A stretch of 64,000 bases of DNA from the NCBI RefSeq assembly GCF_001648555.1, contig NZ_LQXM01000030.1:310001-374000 (forward strand), in the 5' to 3' direction. Source of the stretch: Rossellomorea aquimaris TF-12 (lineage in GTDB: Bacteria; Bacillota; Bacilli; Bacillales; Bacillaceae_B). Position numbers and translations under genes: made by a program. The notes under the pieces were generated by a model. The model was given only the letters and a program-made list of their open reading frames with translations, was not told the origin of the DNA and searched no databases. This document shows positions 15,733-25,826 of this stretch, in pieces (position 1 is the first letter of the stretch; each line of letters begins with the position of its first letter).

Positions 15733-16722
15733 TTAACCCTTTCTAAACACCAACACATACCACCCGCCTTCTTTAACAATAGGCTCAACGGACTCTACTG
15801 TGAAATTTGTTTTTTCAGCTAGAATCTCCATCTCTTTTTGGGATGGGATAGGATATAAATTTTCAAAGGTCATGAAAAAGCTGTTAAAGGCACTTGAAAA
15901 TTGTTTTCCATGTTTTGATTTTTGCATGGGGGTTAAGACAAAGAATATTCCTTCAGGCTCAAGCCAGGTCGCTGCCTTTTCGAAAAATTGGAGTCGATCA
16001 GTAGGATCGATATAGTGAAAAAGATTGTTGGCCATGATCATTCCAAATGGTTCTTCAGGATCATATTCATGCAAATCTTTGTTGTAAATATCAATATTTT
16101 TATAGGTCGCCAGAGATTCTTGTGCTGCTTTTGCCACGGCTTCATGAATCTCAATCCCTACCATTCTCTTTGTTGGATATCGATCTCCTATTCTCTTAAT
16201 ATATCCTCCTTCTCCACAGCCTAAATCAAGCAGGGATTCCACATTGTATTTTTTGATAGCCTTTTGCACCTTTGGAAAAGCGAAGCGTTCTAATAGAATC
16301 GATGTTTTTGCCACGGTGGATCCATGTAGATCTGAGTTGAAATGCTGCTTTGTCTGGTTTCGAAGTAATTGCGGATAGGATAATAGAGCGGGAATATGTA
16401 ATTCCATCATTTCCTTTAGAAGGATTCCAGAGGAGTGGGGATCCTTTTTTGACGTGGGTAATTTCCACCTGTTTCGAGTCGTTACCTTTTCATCCGCCAC
16501 CCGTTTAAGGTGCTTGATTGTAATCCCAACCTCTACCCACTGCTCCAGCAAATCCATTTCAATATTCTTTCCGATGGCCACTTCTTGTATAGATGAAGGT
16601 TCTTTAAAGCTTTCAAACAACTCTAATTCATATCCTACATAGGCGTGCCAGCTATATAAAAAAGGGACATTTTTCTTCATCCATGTTCTTGCTCTCCACA
16701 CCTTGACCATTTCTTTAATCAT
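15733..16722 (-). CDS. class I SAM-dependent methyltransferase
   Basis: A 329-residue protein with an N-terminal helical domain and a Rossmann methyltransferase domain from about residue 170 (motif I: LLDLGCGEGGYIKRIG; then VGIEIHEAVAKAAQESL and IMANNLFHYI). It begins four bases inside the end of the FAD monooxygenase gene (ATG overlaps its stop), so the two are translationally coupled. A winged-helix-like N-terminal part plus this fold is typical of natural-product O- or C-methyltransferases. Together the pair suggests tailoring of an aromatic or polyketide compound whose scaffold gene is not in the window. Confidence 0.85.
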   Translation of the reverse strand: MIKEMVKVWRARTWMKKNVPFLYSWHAYVGYELELFESFKEPSSIQEVAIGKNIEMDLLEQWVEVGITIKHLKRVADEKVTTRNRWKLPTSKKDPHSSGILLKEMMELHIPALLSYPQLLRNQTKQHFNSDLHGSTVAKTSILLERFAFPKVQKAIKKYNVESLLDLGCGEGGYIKRIGDRYPTKRMVGIEIHEAVAKAAQESLATYKNIDIYNKDLHEYDPEEPFGMIMANNLFHYIDPTDRLQFFEKAATWLEPEGIFFVLTPMQKSKHGKQFSSAFNSFFMTFENLYPIPSQKEMEILAEKTNFTVESVEPIVKEGGWYVLVFRKG

Positions 16723-18035
16723 TGTAGGACCTCCTTTCCTTTCCAGGGATAATCTTGTTCTTTTGTAAATGTCGTTTTTCGTTTATCTTCTATCGATAGC
16801 GGCTTTGTACGAATTGGTAATACTCCACCTTGAACCATTCGATCATAAAGAGTCTCTCTCCACATTCCAAGACCAGAAATATTGAGCATTTGCTTGAATT
16901 GGGAAATTGAGTCGCGTTCCATGCGTTGAAGACTTTTATTTCGCAGCCACCCTACTGGTCGGTAGGGATATGAGTAGACAAGAGCCGATAAGTGACTTAA
17001 ATGCATTTGATGTGCTACCCTGCTCTTTCTCACTTTTGGATACCACTCTAAATTAACGGGATTTAATTTATTTTCCTCATACATGTCACATAATAACTCT
17101 CCAAGGATGCTTCCATCTTGAATAGCCATATTCATTCCTTCTCCAGCCATTGGATGAACCGTATGGACTGCATCTCCTATCAGAGCTAAATGATCCATCA
17201 CATATTTTTCCGCATGGTATTTTAAAGGAACCATGAGTTGAATTTGCTTCCAGTCCTTAATTTGGTTTACATACCCATCAAGGTCCGGACACATTTCAAT
17301 ATACAGCTTATGAAATTCGGATATTGGCTTTTTTCGAAGAGATTTATATTCTCCTGCTGGAATTAAGTACACTGATCTCACTTCATCGTTTGGTAACGGA
17401 AATAACCCGAGAAACGATTGATACGTAGAGACAATCCTTCCCTTTACCATGTCTTTTGGCCTTGGAAATGTCACCGTTAGGAAATGGTGATTATATTTCT
17501 TCTCCTTAACTTGAATGTCCATATAATCACGAGTAACAGAGCTTCTTCCTTCAGCTCCAACGATGAAATCACACTCTATCTCTTGTTGGTGTTTTGTATC
17601 TCGATCTTCAATGATCACAGTATGCCCATTTATTTTTTGACAAACTGTATTCGCTTTATAATGAAACGAAGGATATCTCTCCCCTTTTTCACGAAGGATT
17701 TCTTTTAGGGTTTCATGGTGAATCATTAATGAAAAAGGGTAGTCGCTTGGTAAAATAGAATAGCTCATTGTGGAATTCTCTGCTGAACTCTTGGTACTCT
17801 TCAATTCAATGAGCTCTAAATCGGTTATTGAATGTCCATTTTCAAAAACCTTTTCTATTACGCCGAGAGATTGAAAAATTTCCAAGCTTTTCGGCTGTAA
17901 GAGTTCACCCTTATATATGGAACTCGGTCCTGGAAGACGTTCTACAACTGTTACATCGATGTTGCATTGTGCTAATTTCAGGCCTAGTGTAAGACCACCT
18001 ATGCCTCCTCCGCTAATAAAGACATTTGTCTTCAT
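16719..18035 (-). CDS. FAD-dependent monooxygenase (UbiH/PgaE-like class A)
   Basis: A 438-residue class A flavoprotein monooxygenase: N-terminal dinucleotide site GGGIGGLTLGLKLAQ, the DG-type segment EIECDFIVGAEGRSSVTRDYM, and the second FAD motif LIGDAVHTVHPMAGEGMNMAIQDG. Such enzymes hydroxylate aromatic or quinone substrates with NAD(P)H and oxygen. The ATG at 18035 follows AGAGGTG. Its partner downstream is a methyltransferase with a four-base overlap, an arrangement seen in small secondary-metabolite or quinone-tailoring operons. The substrate is unknown. Confidence 0.88.
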   Translation of the reverse strand: MKTNVFISGGGIGGLTLGLKLAQCNIDVTVVERLPGPSSIYKGELLQPKSLEIFQSLGVIEKVFENGHSITDLELIELKSTKSSAENSTMSYSILPSDYPFSLMIHHETLKEILREKGERYPSFHYKANTVCQKINGHTVIIEDRDTKHQQEIECDFIVGAEGRSSVTRDYMDIQVKEKKYNHHFLTVTFPRPKDMVKGRIVSTYQSFLGLFPLPNDEVRSVYLIPAGEYKSLRKKPISEFHKLYIEMCPDLDGYVNQIKDWKQIQLMVPLKYHAEKYVMDHLALIGDAVHTVHPMAGEGMNMAIQDGSILGELLCDMYEENKLNPVNLEWYPKVRKSRVAHQMHLSHLSALVYSYPYRPVGWLRNKSLQRMERDSISQFKQMLNISGLGMWRETLYDRMVQGGVLPIRTKPLSIEDKRKTTFTKEQDYPWKGKEVLQ

Positions 18036-18306
18036 CCACTCTCACCTCTTTTCTTCCATTTAACCAATATGAGGAAAAACAAAACACACCGATGTGCTGG
18101 AAAATAGAGTACACGTTTAGACAAATTCCGTTCTTTTAAAACAAAACTATTTCCCGGAAAATAAGTGAAAATGAATTTATTTCCATAAAAAGAGCAGATT
18201 TTGTCACATACATCCTTCGACAAGATTCTTTTCGCAAGAACCAATGGCTCTGCCCATGTAATCATCAAGTCTGAAAAAGCAACAATGCTTATGAAAATAG
18301 CCATTA

Positions 18307-18343
18307 ATTAAAAAACACCCAAAAAGAATTCTTTTTGGGTGTT
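18307..18343. terminator. palindromic terminator after the PAS kinase gene
   Basis: AAACACCCAAAAAG and CTTTTTGGGTGTTT form a perfect hairpin around AATT. On the minus strand it is followed by TTTTAATTA. Confidence 0.8.
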
Positions 18344-18347
18344 TCTC

Positions 18348-20798
18348 CTATTCCTCTTCGTTTACAATCGGAAGCAAAATACTCACTGTAGTTCCTTCAT
18401 TCACATTGCTCTGAATGGAAATCGAACCGTTATGTTCTTTTATGATCTTTTGGCAAATCATCAATCCTAATCCTGTACCTTTTTCCTTCGTACTGTAAAA
18501 GGGCTCGCCTAAATGCTTCATTCTCTCCGGTGGAATTCCGCTTCCTGTATCTTGTATGGTGATATTTGCGTCATTTTCATTCTTCTCAAGTTGTACACTC
18601 AGGAGACCTCCACTTGGCATAGCTTCTAACGCATTTTTCATGACATTGAGAATGACTTGCTTTATTTGATGAGAATCGCAATAGATTTCTGCTTCCTCTA
18701 CTGAAAAGCGCACATCTACACCTTGCTTCAAACACTCCATTTTAATAAATTCAACTGAGCTTGTTAGTAGCGATGTGAGGGAGGTTAATGAAAATTGCAC
18801 TGCTCTCGGCTTAGCCAGTGCCAGAAACTCATTCGTAATAATCTCTATTCGATCCAACTCACCTTGGATTACACCTAAATAAAAATCGTCTTGAGCACTC
18901 TCTGTCATTAGCTGGAGAAACCCTTTCAGAGTGGTCAGTGGATTCCGAATTTCATGAGCCACTCCCGCTGCAAGCTGTCCAATCATAGCCAATTGTTCTG
19001 ATTTCTTTAAAAGATCCTCGTTTCGTTTCTTTTCAGATAAATCACGAATAATGGCAGAGACCCCTATCAGAGTCCCACTGTCGTTTAGGATTGGGTTCAT
19101 GTTGAAAGCAATTTCCACTGGATTTCCGTCTTTATGATAGCGAACCGTTTCATAATCCTTTATCCGCTTCCCGGCTTTAACGGTTATTAAATTTTGCTTA
19201 AATTGTCCAAGTTGATTTTCTTTATGTAAAAAAGTAATCGGTGTTCCCACAATTTCATCCTTATTCCAACCAAACATCATTTCAAACTGCTGATTGACCT
19301 TTAGAACCTTCCCATCCGGGTCAAGGAGAGCAATACCGTCTCCTGCATGTTCGAAATATGCCTCAAGCAGCTCTTTCGCTTCCTTTAATTCCTCTTCCAT
19401 TTTCAGTTTTTCTGTGATGTCTTGTCCAAATCCATAGATCCCAATCACTTTGTTTCTCACTCGAATCGGAATGTTTGTCACTGCTACATGACTTTTTACA
19501 CCTTCTCCATTTTCAAACGTGGTGATGAATTTTGCGGCATCTCCTCTAAGGGCGATTTCAAAATTCTCTATGGCTTCTTTCTTACTGCCCTCAGCAATGA
19601 ATGTTGTATAATGACTTCCTATCATATGGGGAGCAATGTGATTCCACTGGGTTTTAGCTGCAGGATTTACTTCCTGAATAATTCCGTTAATATCAACCAT
19701 ATAAATATTATCTGGACTATATTTCACAATCGATTTGTATTTTTGTTCACTTTCTATCAGCTTTCGTTGAATATCCTTCACAAGAGAAATATCGGAAATG
19801 GAGCAAATAATCTCTACGACTTTTCCGTTTTGGAAAACAGGCACAATAGAAGCCAAATACTCTAAATTTTTATATTTATCTTCATAGGTTAATTCTTCTC
19901 CCGTTTCCCAAATTCTATTAAGTTTAGGCTGGATTTTCCCTAAGTGATGAGAATCAAATACTTCTTGAATCGTTTTCCCTATCACCTTGGAGGGAGTTAA
20001 ATTTAGCTTTTTCAGCAATTCCCCTGCTGCCATTTCAATCACAAAGTCTTCGTTTTTTTTCTTAATTTTATATGTAATGGTTTTCTGAAGACGCAAAGTG
20101 TTTTCAAGTTCAATTTTCAACGAAACGAGTTCGTTTTCATAGTTTTTCTTTTCTGTTATATCATGGAGAATAATCCCTACACTGTTAACAGTGCCGTCAT
20201 TCTTGTAATTGGCCGGTGAGATCGTAATATTACAGGTGCTCAGCCGTTGATTATTCATTACAAAAGTCACTTCTTCTCCTGTGGTGCTGATGCCCCCAAG
20301 ACCTTTCTTCACTAAATGGACAAAATCAGGGTTTTGGAGTGGAGGCTGCTGACATAACGATTCCCCTAAAAACTCATCCTGAACATCAAATAATTCTTGA
20401 AAAGATGCATTCATCTCTACTACTTTTTCGTTTTCATCTATAATACACACGCATGTCGGTGTGTTATGGATTAATGATTCATAAATAGCCGACCGTGAAT
20501 CACTTAAAAAATGGCTAGTGATGACATTGGGTTCTTCTCTATTATCTTTTGGAACAATCGTTAAAAGCTCCAGCTGTTCGTCAATTCCCTTCCTCTTCAT
20601 GACGAAATGATGATGATTGAATTGAAATAAATCCATACTTCTATTTAATAATGTGTCTTGATGTACATCCTCATTTTTTATTAGTTCTTTCCATTCTTCA
20701 TTTTCTTCGACTACCGATTGAGTTTGTCGATCCCATAATGCTGCTGGAAATGGAATAGAATAAATGGTCAATGCATTCATGGGTTTCATATCTGTCAT
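18348..20798 (-). CDS. multi-PAS soluble sensor histidine kinase (sporulation-kinase-like)
   Basis: An 816-residue kinase without membrane spans. It carries about four PAS modules (near residues 110-215, 225-345, 350-465 and 480-600; for example SPDNIYMVDINGIIQEVNPAAKTQW and HAGDGIALLDPDGKVLKVNQQFEMMFGW), then a HisKA domain with phosphoacceptor His in GVAHEIRNPLTTLKGFLQLM and an ATPase domain (NVMKNALEAMPSGG, DTGSGIPPERM, GTGLGLMICQKII). This is the layout of KinA/KinE-type phosphorelay kinases that feed Spo0F in Bacillus. No response regulator is adjacent, as is usual for those orphan kinases. The sporulation role is inference. Confidence 0.88.
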   Translation of the reverse strand: MTDMKPMNALTIYSIPFPAALWDRQTQSVVEENEEWKELIKNEDVHQDTLLNRSMDLFQFNHHHFVMKRKGIDEQLELLTIVPKDNREEPNVITSHFLSDSRSAIYESLIHNTPTCVCIIDENEKVVEMNASFQELFDVQDEFLGESLCQQPPLQNPDFVHLVKKGLGGISTTGEEVTFVMNNQRLSTCNITISPANYKNDGTVNSVGIILHDITEKKNYENELVSLKIELENTLRLQKTITYKIKKKNEDFVIEMAAGELLKKLNLTPSKVIGKTIQEVFDSHHLGKIQPKLNRIWETGEELTYEDKYKNLEYLASIVPVFQNGKVVEIICSISDISLVKDIQRKLIESEQKYKSIVKYSPDNIYMVDINGIIQEVNPAAKTQWNHIAPHMIGSHYTTFIAEGSKKEAIENFEIALRGDAAKFITTFENGEGVKSHVAVTNIPIRVRNKVIGIYGFGQDITEKLKMEEELKEAKELLEAYFEHAGDGIALLDPDGKVLKVNQQFEMMFGWNKDEIVGTPITFLHKENQLGQFKQNLITVKAGKRIKDYETVRYHKDGNPVEIAFNMNPILNDSGTLIGVSAIIRDLSEKKRNEDLLKKSEQLAMIGQLAAGVAHEIRNPLTTLKGFLQLMTESAQDDFYLGVIQGELDRIEIITNEFLALAKPRAVQFSLTSLTSLLTSSVEFIKMECLKQGVDVRFSVEEAEIYCDSHQIKQVILNVMKNALEAMPSGGLLSVQLEKNENDANITIQDTGSGIPPERMKHLGEPFYSTKEKGTGLGLMICQKIIKEHNGSISIQSNVNEGTTVSILLPIVNEEE

Positions 20799-20925
20799 AA
20801 TACCTTCCTTTACGTAACCATATTTATTCCATTTTACCCTAGATTTTCACACATATAAACGTAATTCTGTAATTCCATCTTATTAGAAGGCTCTTTTCTT
20901 AAAAAGTAGCAAAAAAAACCATAAT

Positions 20926-20954
20926 AAAAACCTAAACGAGTATACGTTTAGGTT
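20926..20954 (-). terminator. terminator of psuG
   Basis: Minus strand: AACCTAAACG, loop TATACT, CGTTTAGGTT, then TTTTATTA. Confidence 0.8.
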
Positions 20955-21877
20955 CGTACTTTTTGCAACTGAAAACATTGTGCAATCTCTGCTCCTACAC
21001 GAGCATTATGTTTTACTAGAGCAATGTTTGCCAGTAGGCTCTTTCCTTCAGTCAACTCCTTAACTTTACCAAGTAGGTATGGAGTGACTTCTTTTCCCGT
21101 AATTTGCTGTTGTGCAGCTTCCCTTAGTGCTCTTTCGATGATCGAGCTCATCTCGTCTTCCTTCATGGCATACTCTCTTGGGATTGGATTAGCAATAACA
21201 ACACCGCCGTTTAAGCCAAGATCCCATTTAGCTTTAAGAATAGATGCAGTTTCCTCTGGTGTATCGATATTGTAATTAACGGAGTGAGGGCTCTCTCTTG
21301 TGTAAAAAGCCGGGAGGGAATCCGTTTTGTATCCAAGCACAGGAACACCTTTCGTTTCCAAATATTCCATCGTCAATCCGAGATCCAATATAGATTTCGC
21401 ACCAGCACAAACAACGGCTACATTGGTTGTGGCAAGCTCTTCAAGATCTGCTGAAATGTCCATTGTTTCCTGTGCACCTCTGTGGACCCCACCAATCCCA
21501 CCTGTAACAAAGATGGAGATGCCTGCCAGCTCTGCACAAATCATTGTTGCAGCGACGGTCGTTGCCCCATCTTTCTTACTAGCCAGTATGTATGGAAGGT
21601 CTCTCCGACTTGCTTTGATAACATTCGGGGCCTGCCCTAAATACTCAAGTTCTTCATCAGACAACCCGATCTTTACTTTCCCATTTAAGATGGCAATCGT
21701 TGCTGGGACACACCCCTCTGTCCGGATGATATCCTCCACCTCACGAGCCGTCTTTACATTTTGAGGGTAAGGCATACCATGGGAAATGATGGTCGACTCC
21801 AACGCAACAATGGCTTTCCCATCTTCCATTCCTTCAATAACCTCTCGAGAAAACTCAATATACTGTTTTAGTTCCAT
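20948..21877 (-). CDS. psuG: pseudouridine-5'-phosphate glycosidase
   Basis: A 309-residue enzyme of the PsuG/IndA family, which splits pseudouridine 5'-phosphate into uracil and ribose 5-phosphate. The family signature is clear: [26 protein letters not shown], then [46 protein letters not shown] and the C-terminal [19 protein letters not shown]. The gene lies 16 bases after the kinase gene and has its own AGGAGG, so the operon encodes the complete two-step route for salvaging pseudouridine from RNA breakdown. Confidence 0.95.
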   Translation of the reverse strand: MELKQYIEFSREVIEGMEDGKAIVALESTIISHGMPYPQNVKTAREVEDIIRTEGCVPATIAILNGKVKIGLSDEELEYLGQAPNVIKASRRDLPYILASKKDGATTVAATMICAELAGISIFVTGGIGGVHRGAQETMDISADLEELATTNVAVVCAGAKSILDLGLTMEYLETKGVPVLGYKTDSLPAFYTRESPHSVNYNIDTPEETASILKAKWDLGLNGGVVIANPIPREYAMKEDEMSSIIERALREAAQQQITGKEVTPYLLGKVKELTEGKSLLANIALVKHNARVGAEIAQCFQLQKVRT

Positions 21878-21893
21878 CCTTCTTCCTCCTACT

Positions 21894-22994
21894 TTATTTA
21901 AAATGATTGCTAAACTCCTTTTGAACCTTACTTTGTGTCAGAAAAGGAGTGACGGTTCGATTGGATTGTAGAGTAATAGAGGAACAGGCGATTCCAATAC
22001 GACACGCGCCTTCCGTATCAGAGCCTTTCATATAGCCGTATAAAATACCCGCCACAAGAGCATCTCCGGCACCTGTTACGTCTACTACGTCTATTTTTGG
22101 AGGAAGAATCGCACTTGCTTCTTTATAGGTAGTGTAATAGATTAATCCACGATCTCCTCTCGTAATGACGACTCGTTTTGCACCTCTTTGAGTGATGGCT
22201 TTCGCTGCTTTAAAATAGTCGCCTTCCTTTTCAATCTCCATTCCTAGATACGCTTCCGCTTCACCTTTATTGCAAATGAACCACGTTACTCCTTCTAAAG
22301 AAGAGGGAAGTTTGTTTATTTTAGGAGCTGAAACAGGAGTGATGGTTAAGGGAATTCCCTCGTTCTGACATCGACGAATAATATACTTGATCACTTCTTC
22401 AGGAAAATTCGTATCCAGCAACACCATTTTAGAAGAAGCAATCGTGCACCATCTTTTATCAATAAACCCAATGTCAACGCTTTCATAAATGTTCATGTCA
22501 GCTAACGCATACACCATTTCACCTGTCTCATCGAGCAGCGCTGAGTATGATCCCGTCGTCTCATTATTTAACAGTTGAGTAGAGCTAATATCAACAAACG
22601 GCCTTGTTTGGTTAAGAAGCCATTTTCCTTCCGTATCTTCTCCTACAACGGAAACCAGGTTCGAATCGATACCCAACCGACCTAAATTTTCAGCGATATT
22701 CCTGGCAACTCCTCCACTTGTTTGACTGGTCTTTACAGGATTAGATGTCCCCTTAAGCAATGAGTTCTCGCATTGAAGCTTGCGATCAATATTCGCGCCA
22801 CCAATACATGTGATTCCTTTTTTGGTTGGCAGAACATAAGCACGCCCTAGAATTCTTCCTTCTTTTATCAAGTTGGAGATATACCCTGAAACTGCCGATC
22901 TTGATATGCCACTTCGGTCCGATAATTCCTGCTGGGTCATAAATGGATTTTCTTCTATATAAGATAACAAAAGCTTTTCTTTATCATCGTTCAT
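21894..22994 (-). CDS. psuK: pseudouridine kinase (PfkB family) with N-terminal HTH domain
   Basis: A 366-residue protein: residues 1-60 form a winged helix-turn-helix ([41 protein letters not shown]) and the rest is a PfkB sugar kinase ([27 protein letters not shown]; catalytic loop [16 protein letters not shown]). With PsuG downstream it should phosphorylate pseudouridine. The fused HTH suggests that the kinase also binds DNA and may control its own operon. Two AACAAAAGTT repeats 19 bases apart lie just upstream of the start and are a plausible operator. Confidence 0.92.
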   Translation of the reverse strand: MNDDKEKLLLSYIEENPFMTQQELSDRSGISRSAVSGYISNLIKEGRILGRAYVLPTKKGITCIGGANIDRKLQCENSLLKGTSNPVKTSQTSGGVARNIAENLGRLGIDSNLVSVVGEDTEGKWLLNQTRPFVDISSTQLLNNETTGSYSALLDETGEMVYALADMNIYESVDIGFIDKRWCTIASSKMVLLDTNFPEEVIKYIIRRCQNEGIPLTITPVSAPKINKLPSSLEGVTWFICNKGEAEAYLGMEIEKEGDYFKAAKAITQRGAKRVVITRGDRGLIYYTTYKEASAILPPKIDVVDVTGAGDALVAGILYGYMKGSDTEGACRIGIACSSITLQSNRTVTPFLTQSKVQKEFSNHFK

Positions 22995-23017
22995 AAGCTC
23001 CTACCCTCTTTAAATTT

Positions 23018-23046
23018 AACTTTTGTTAATATTCTAAACTTTTGTT
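23018..23046 (-). promoter_or_regulatory. candidate operator: two AACAAAAGTT direct repeats upstream of psuK
   Basis: AACTTTTGTT occurs at 23018-23027 and 23037-23046 (plus strand), spacing 19 bases. Each half is itself an imperfect palindrome (AAC-AAAA-GTT). It lies 24 bases before the psuK start, whose product has an HTH domain. Confidence 0.4.
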
Positions 23047-23184
23047 CATTTATGTACAAGGTTGATTTTGAAGATTATATAGTATAGATGTCCTAGAAAA
23101 GACCCGCTTCATTTTTGAGTAACCTCCTCGATTCAGATGTTGAAGATACTAATTCGCCTTTGGAGTACAATTAAATTCACAACT

Positions 23185-23216
23185 AAAAAAGCAACGCATT
23201 GAAGCGTTGCTTTTTT
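23185..23216. terminator. symmetrical hairpin with A and T runs
   Basis: AAAAAAGCAACGC, loop ATTGAA, GCGTTGCTTTTTT. On the minus strand it lies about 100 bases beyond the secreted-protein gene at 23320. Confidence 0.75.
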
Positions 23217-23319
23217 CAATTTGGACCCTTTTAGTAGAATAATTCACTTTGTAAACTAATCTTTAAAGATAGAAATTTTAAGCCTACTACTTGTTGATTG
23301 CTTGCCAGATGTCACTCAT

Positions 23320-23748
23320 TTAGCGTTTCACAGGATGATTAGGTTTGTTAATATCAATAACCCCATTGTCTACTGGATCAGATTGATTTCCACTGACTGC
23401 AAGATGATATTCCCAACTACCCCACACTGGAGTTCCTTCTCCTGTATAACGGGGATCTGTTTCATGAACAATAAGGTAAAAATACTTTTCACCCGTTTCC
23501 GTGTTCGTGATGTGATTTATCATCCATCCACTGTCTAGATAAGGATCTCCTCCAAAGTCACCACGATATTGAACTTTGTAATGATACACACCATCATCTT
23601 GAGTATACATGCCCGTTACATCGCCCACCGGAATACTGCCATCATCTGTCTGTTGACCAGGAACGACGGTACTCTTAGCCGACACCCCCGATACCATTAA
23701 ACTCATTGTAAAAAGCATGACTAATGTAACTGTTAATAATTTCTTCAT
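23320..23748 (-). CDS. small secreted protein, unknown function
   Basis: A 142-residue protein with a classical signal peptide (MKKLLTVTLVMLFTMSLMVSGVSA, cleavage after residue 24). The mature part of about 118 residues is rich in Gly, Asp and aromatic residues (GVYHYKVQYRGDFGG, GEKYFYLIVHETDPRYTGEGTPVWGSWEYHL), suggesting a compact extracellular beta-sandwich. It has no Cys and no wall-anchor signal. It has a good AGGAGG-like site and its own upstream region, so it is probably monocistronic. I recognise no family. Confidence 0.7.
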   Translation of the reverse strand: MKKLLTVTLVMLFTMSLMVSGVSAKSTVVPGQQTDDGSIPVGDVTGMYTQDDGVYHYKVQYRGDFGGDPYLDSGWMINHITNTETGEKYFYLIVHETDPRYTGEGTPVWGSWEYHLAVSGNQSDPVDNGVIDINKPNHPVKR

Positions 23749-24071
23749 GTTAAAAATACCTCCTAGATTTTGATTAAGATGAAGATCATTAGTTGTTCTT
23801 ACTATGTATGCTTCATGTTGGTCACAAAATTAGTTTACAAAGGAATGTACCAATCCTATCATAAGCAGAAAGAATATTTTGTCAATTTTTGTTGTAGTAG
23901 TATTATTAACTTAGTAACAAATACCTGTATGTTAATTATTTCGAAGTATACAGTTAATTAGCTCAAACCCTATAGTACAAGCTAATAATAACTCGGTTAT
24001 TAAAAACGAACCAGTATTAACAAATGGGTTCGAACCCCATAAACAATAGTACATAGATATTGATATGCCAA
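23749..24071. other. AT-rich intergenic stretch
   Basis: It lies between the secreted-protein gene and the symporter terminator. A 60-codon frame on the minus strand (23932-24114) encodes a hydrophobic peptide but starts inside the symporter terminator and has no ribosome binding site. I see no convincing gene. Confidence 0.5.
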
Positions 24072-24072
24072 C

Positions 24073-24112
24073 AAAAAAAGAGGTGCGAATGATTATAATA
24101 ACTCGCACCTCC
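24073..24112 (-). terminator. terminator of the alanine/sodium symporter gene
   Basis: Minus strand: GGAGGTGCGAGT and ATTCGCACCTC hairpin followed by TTTTTTTG. Confidence 0.75.
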
Positions 24113-24191
24113 AAAAATCAATACCATTTTGTGTTTTTTCCTTCTCAATCGAAATAGAATAACGTTTTTAGAAGAGGTTTTTTTATTCTCC

Positions 24192-25592
24192 CTAGTTAAT
24201 TTTTCTATTTTCCGGTTCCTTCACTTTACCTATGTCTTTTAAGTAGTACTGGTCAGATGTAAAAAATTCATCAGTTAATCTCTTAACCTCTTTGCTTAAT
24301 AAAAGAACAGCAATAATATTTGGAATTAAAATAGCTACAAGTGCTAAATCCAGGAACTGCCAAATCACTTTAGCTGCACCTATGGACCCGAGTACAATCG
24401 CTACTGTATATACGACCTTAATTACTTGGGCTGCTTTCCATCCAAATAAAAACTCTGCTTGCTTCGCACCGTAAAACACGATGACAATAATCGTCGATAA
24501 GACGAAGAATATAAGGGAAACGGTTACTAAGATTCCTCCAAATGAGCCAAAGTAGTTTGTAAAGGCTTCTGTTGTTAAGGCCGATGGATCATCTAAAGCA
24601 TTCTCTGCTGTCCAAACACCAGATGATAGAACAACGAACGCTGTTGCTGTACAAACAATAAGTGTGTCAATGACAATACCAATAATTGCCCAAAGACCTT
24701 GTCTCACTGGGTGGTCCGTTGTGGCTGCTGCATGGGCAATCGGCGCGGTTCCTAGTCCTGCTTCATTGGAATAAAGACCACGGGCAAATCCCCATCGAAT
24801 CGTTTCTGCAACGGCTACCCCTGCAAACCCACCCATGGCTGACATGGGTTGAAATGCATTCGATAATATCAATTGGAAGAACTCTGGAACTGCATCCAGA
24901 TTCATAAATAGAATAACAACGGCACTTCCTACATAAATAAGAGCCATGAATGGAACAAATATTTCTGTTACCTTACCAATTCGTTTAATTCCACCGAATA
25001 CAATTAAGATCACTATGAAAGCAATCATTAGCCCTGTAATCCATCCGTCGATATGAAAGGTTTCTTCAACAGTTGAGGCTACTGCATTTCCTTGTACCAT
25101 CACGCTTGGAATCAATTCAATCATGAGGGCAAAAGCAAACCATACACCCAGCCATTTCATGTTCAATCCCTTTTTCATATAGTACATTGGCCCACCAACA
25201 TACTCTCCCTTTTCATTCTTCTCTCGATAACGCACTGCAAGAACACTCTCTGAGAACTTGAGAGCCATACCGATTAATGCGATAACCCACATCCAAAATA
25301 CGGCTCCAGGGCCACCAAACATAATAGCTGCGGGAACCCCAACGATGTTCGCTGCACCAATCGTAGAGGATAATGCTGATGTTAATGCCTGCAGTGGTGT
25401 AACAGTTCCTTCTCCCTTGGGCTTCTTAAATATGCTACCAATGGTTTGTTGAAATATGTAGAGTGGGTAGCGAAATTGAATAAATTTCAAAATGAAAGTT
25501 AAATACAAGCCTGTCCCAGCTAAGATGATGATTAAGGGTGGACCCCATATCCATGCTGAAACTTTTCCAATGATGTCAAAAAACTGATCCAA
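24192..25592 (-). CDS. alanine or glycine:cation symporter (AGCS family)
   Basis: A 466-residue membrane protein of the AGCS family, which imports alanine or glycine with sodium. It shows the family N-terminus (VSAWIWGPPLIIILAGTGLYLTFILKFIQFRYPLYIFQQT) and the conserved ALTSALSSTIGAANIVGVPAAIMFGGPGAVFWMWVIALIGMALKFSE and RGLYSNEAGLGTAPIAHAAA segments. About ten spans are visible. It appears monocistronic with a terminator 80 bases downstream. The amino-acid specificity within the family cannot be read from the sequence. Confidence 0.93.
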   Translation of the reverse strand: MDQFFDIIGKVSAWIWGPPLIIILAGTGLYLTFILKFIQFRYPLYIFQQTIGSIFKKPKGEGTVTPLQALTSALSSTIGAANIVGVPAAIMFGGPGAVFWMWVIALIGMALKFSESVLAVRYREKNEKGEYVGGPMYYMKKGLNMKWLGVWFAFALMIELIPSVMVQGNAVASTVEETFHIDGWITGLMIAFIVILIVFGGIKRIGKVTEIFVPFMALIYVGSAVVILFMNLDAVPEFFQLILSNAFQPMSAMGGFAGVAVAETIRWGFARGLYSNEAGLGTAPIAHAAATTDHPVRQGLWAIIGIVIDTLIVCTATAFVVLSSGVWTAENALDDPSALTTEAFTNYFGSFGGILVTVSLIFFVLSTIIVIVFYGAKQAEFLFGWKAAQVIKVVYTVAIVLGSIGAAKVIWQFLDLALVAILIPNIIAVLLLSKEVKRLTDEFFTSDQYYLKDIGKVKEPENRKIN

Positions 25593-25826
25593 TAGTGCTC
25601 CTCCTTAGGTAGACGAAGTGGCTAAAAATTGGAATGGTAAAGAATATAGCTCGTTTCCAGAAATTAGCCACTACTTCTAAATATTTTTCAAACATTTCCC
25701 TTTTATGGGCACAACCAAACATTTTGTTAGAAAATTAGGAGAATTGTTACCGATTGGAGTGGATATTATTAAATGGGGTTGCTTGCGGTGGTAATATGGC
25801 TCTATATCTTCTGAGACAGTTTTGAA

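Larger units (their letters stand above)
22995..23319. other. 325-bp intergenic region
   Basis: It holds the psuK upstream repeats and the terminator at 23185-23216. I see no gene in the rest. Confidence 0.6.

Noticed and set aside
18032..18304. 90-codon minus-strand frame ending in a 4-base overlap with the FAD monooxygenase gene
   Set aside because: The overlap looks operon-like, but the frame starts right after the kinase terminator, has no ribosome binding site, and its last codons are the Shine-Dalgarno of the next gene. Composition is not protein-like.
23932..24114. 60-codon hydrophobic frame, and a tRNA T-arm-like palindrome GGGTTCGAACCC at about 24028
   Set aside because: The frame begins inside the symporter terminator and lacks a ribosome binding site. 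The palindrome has no matching acceptor, D or anticodon stems around it, so it is not a tRNA.
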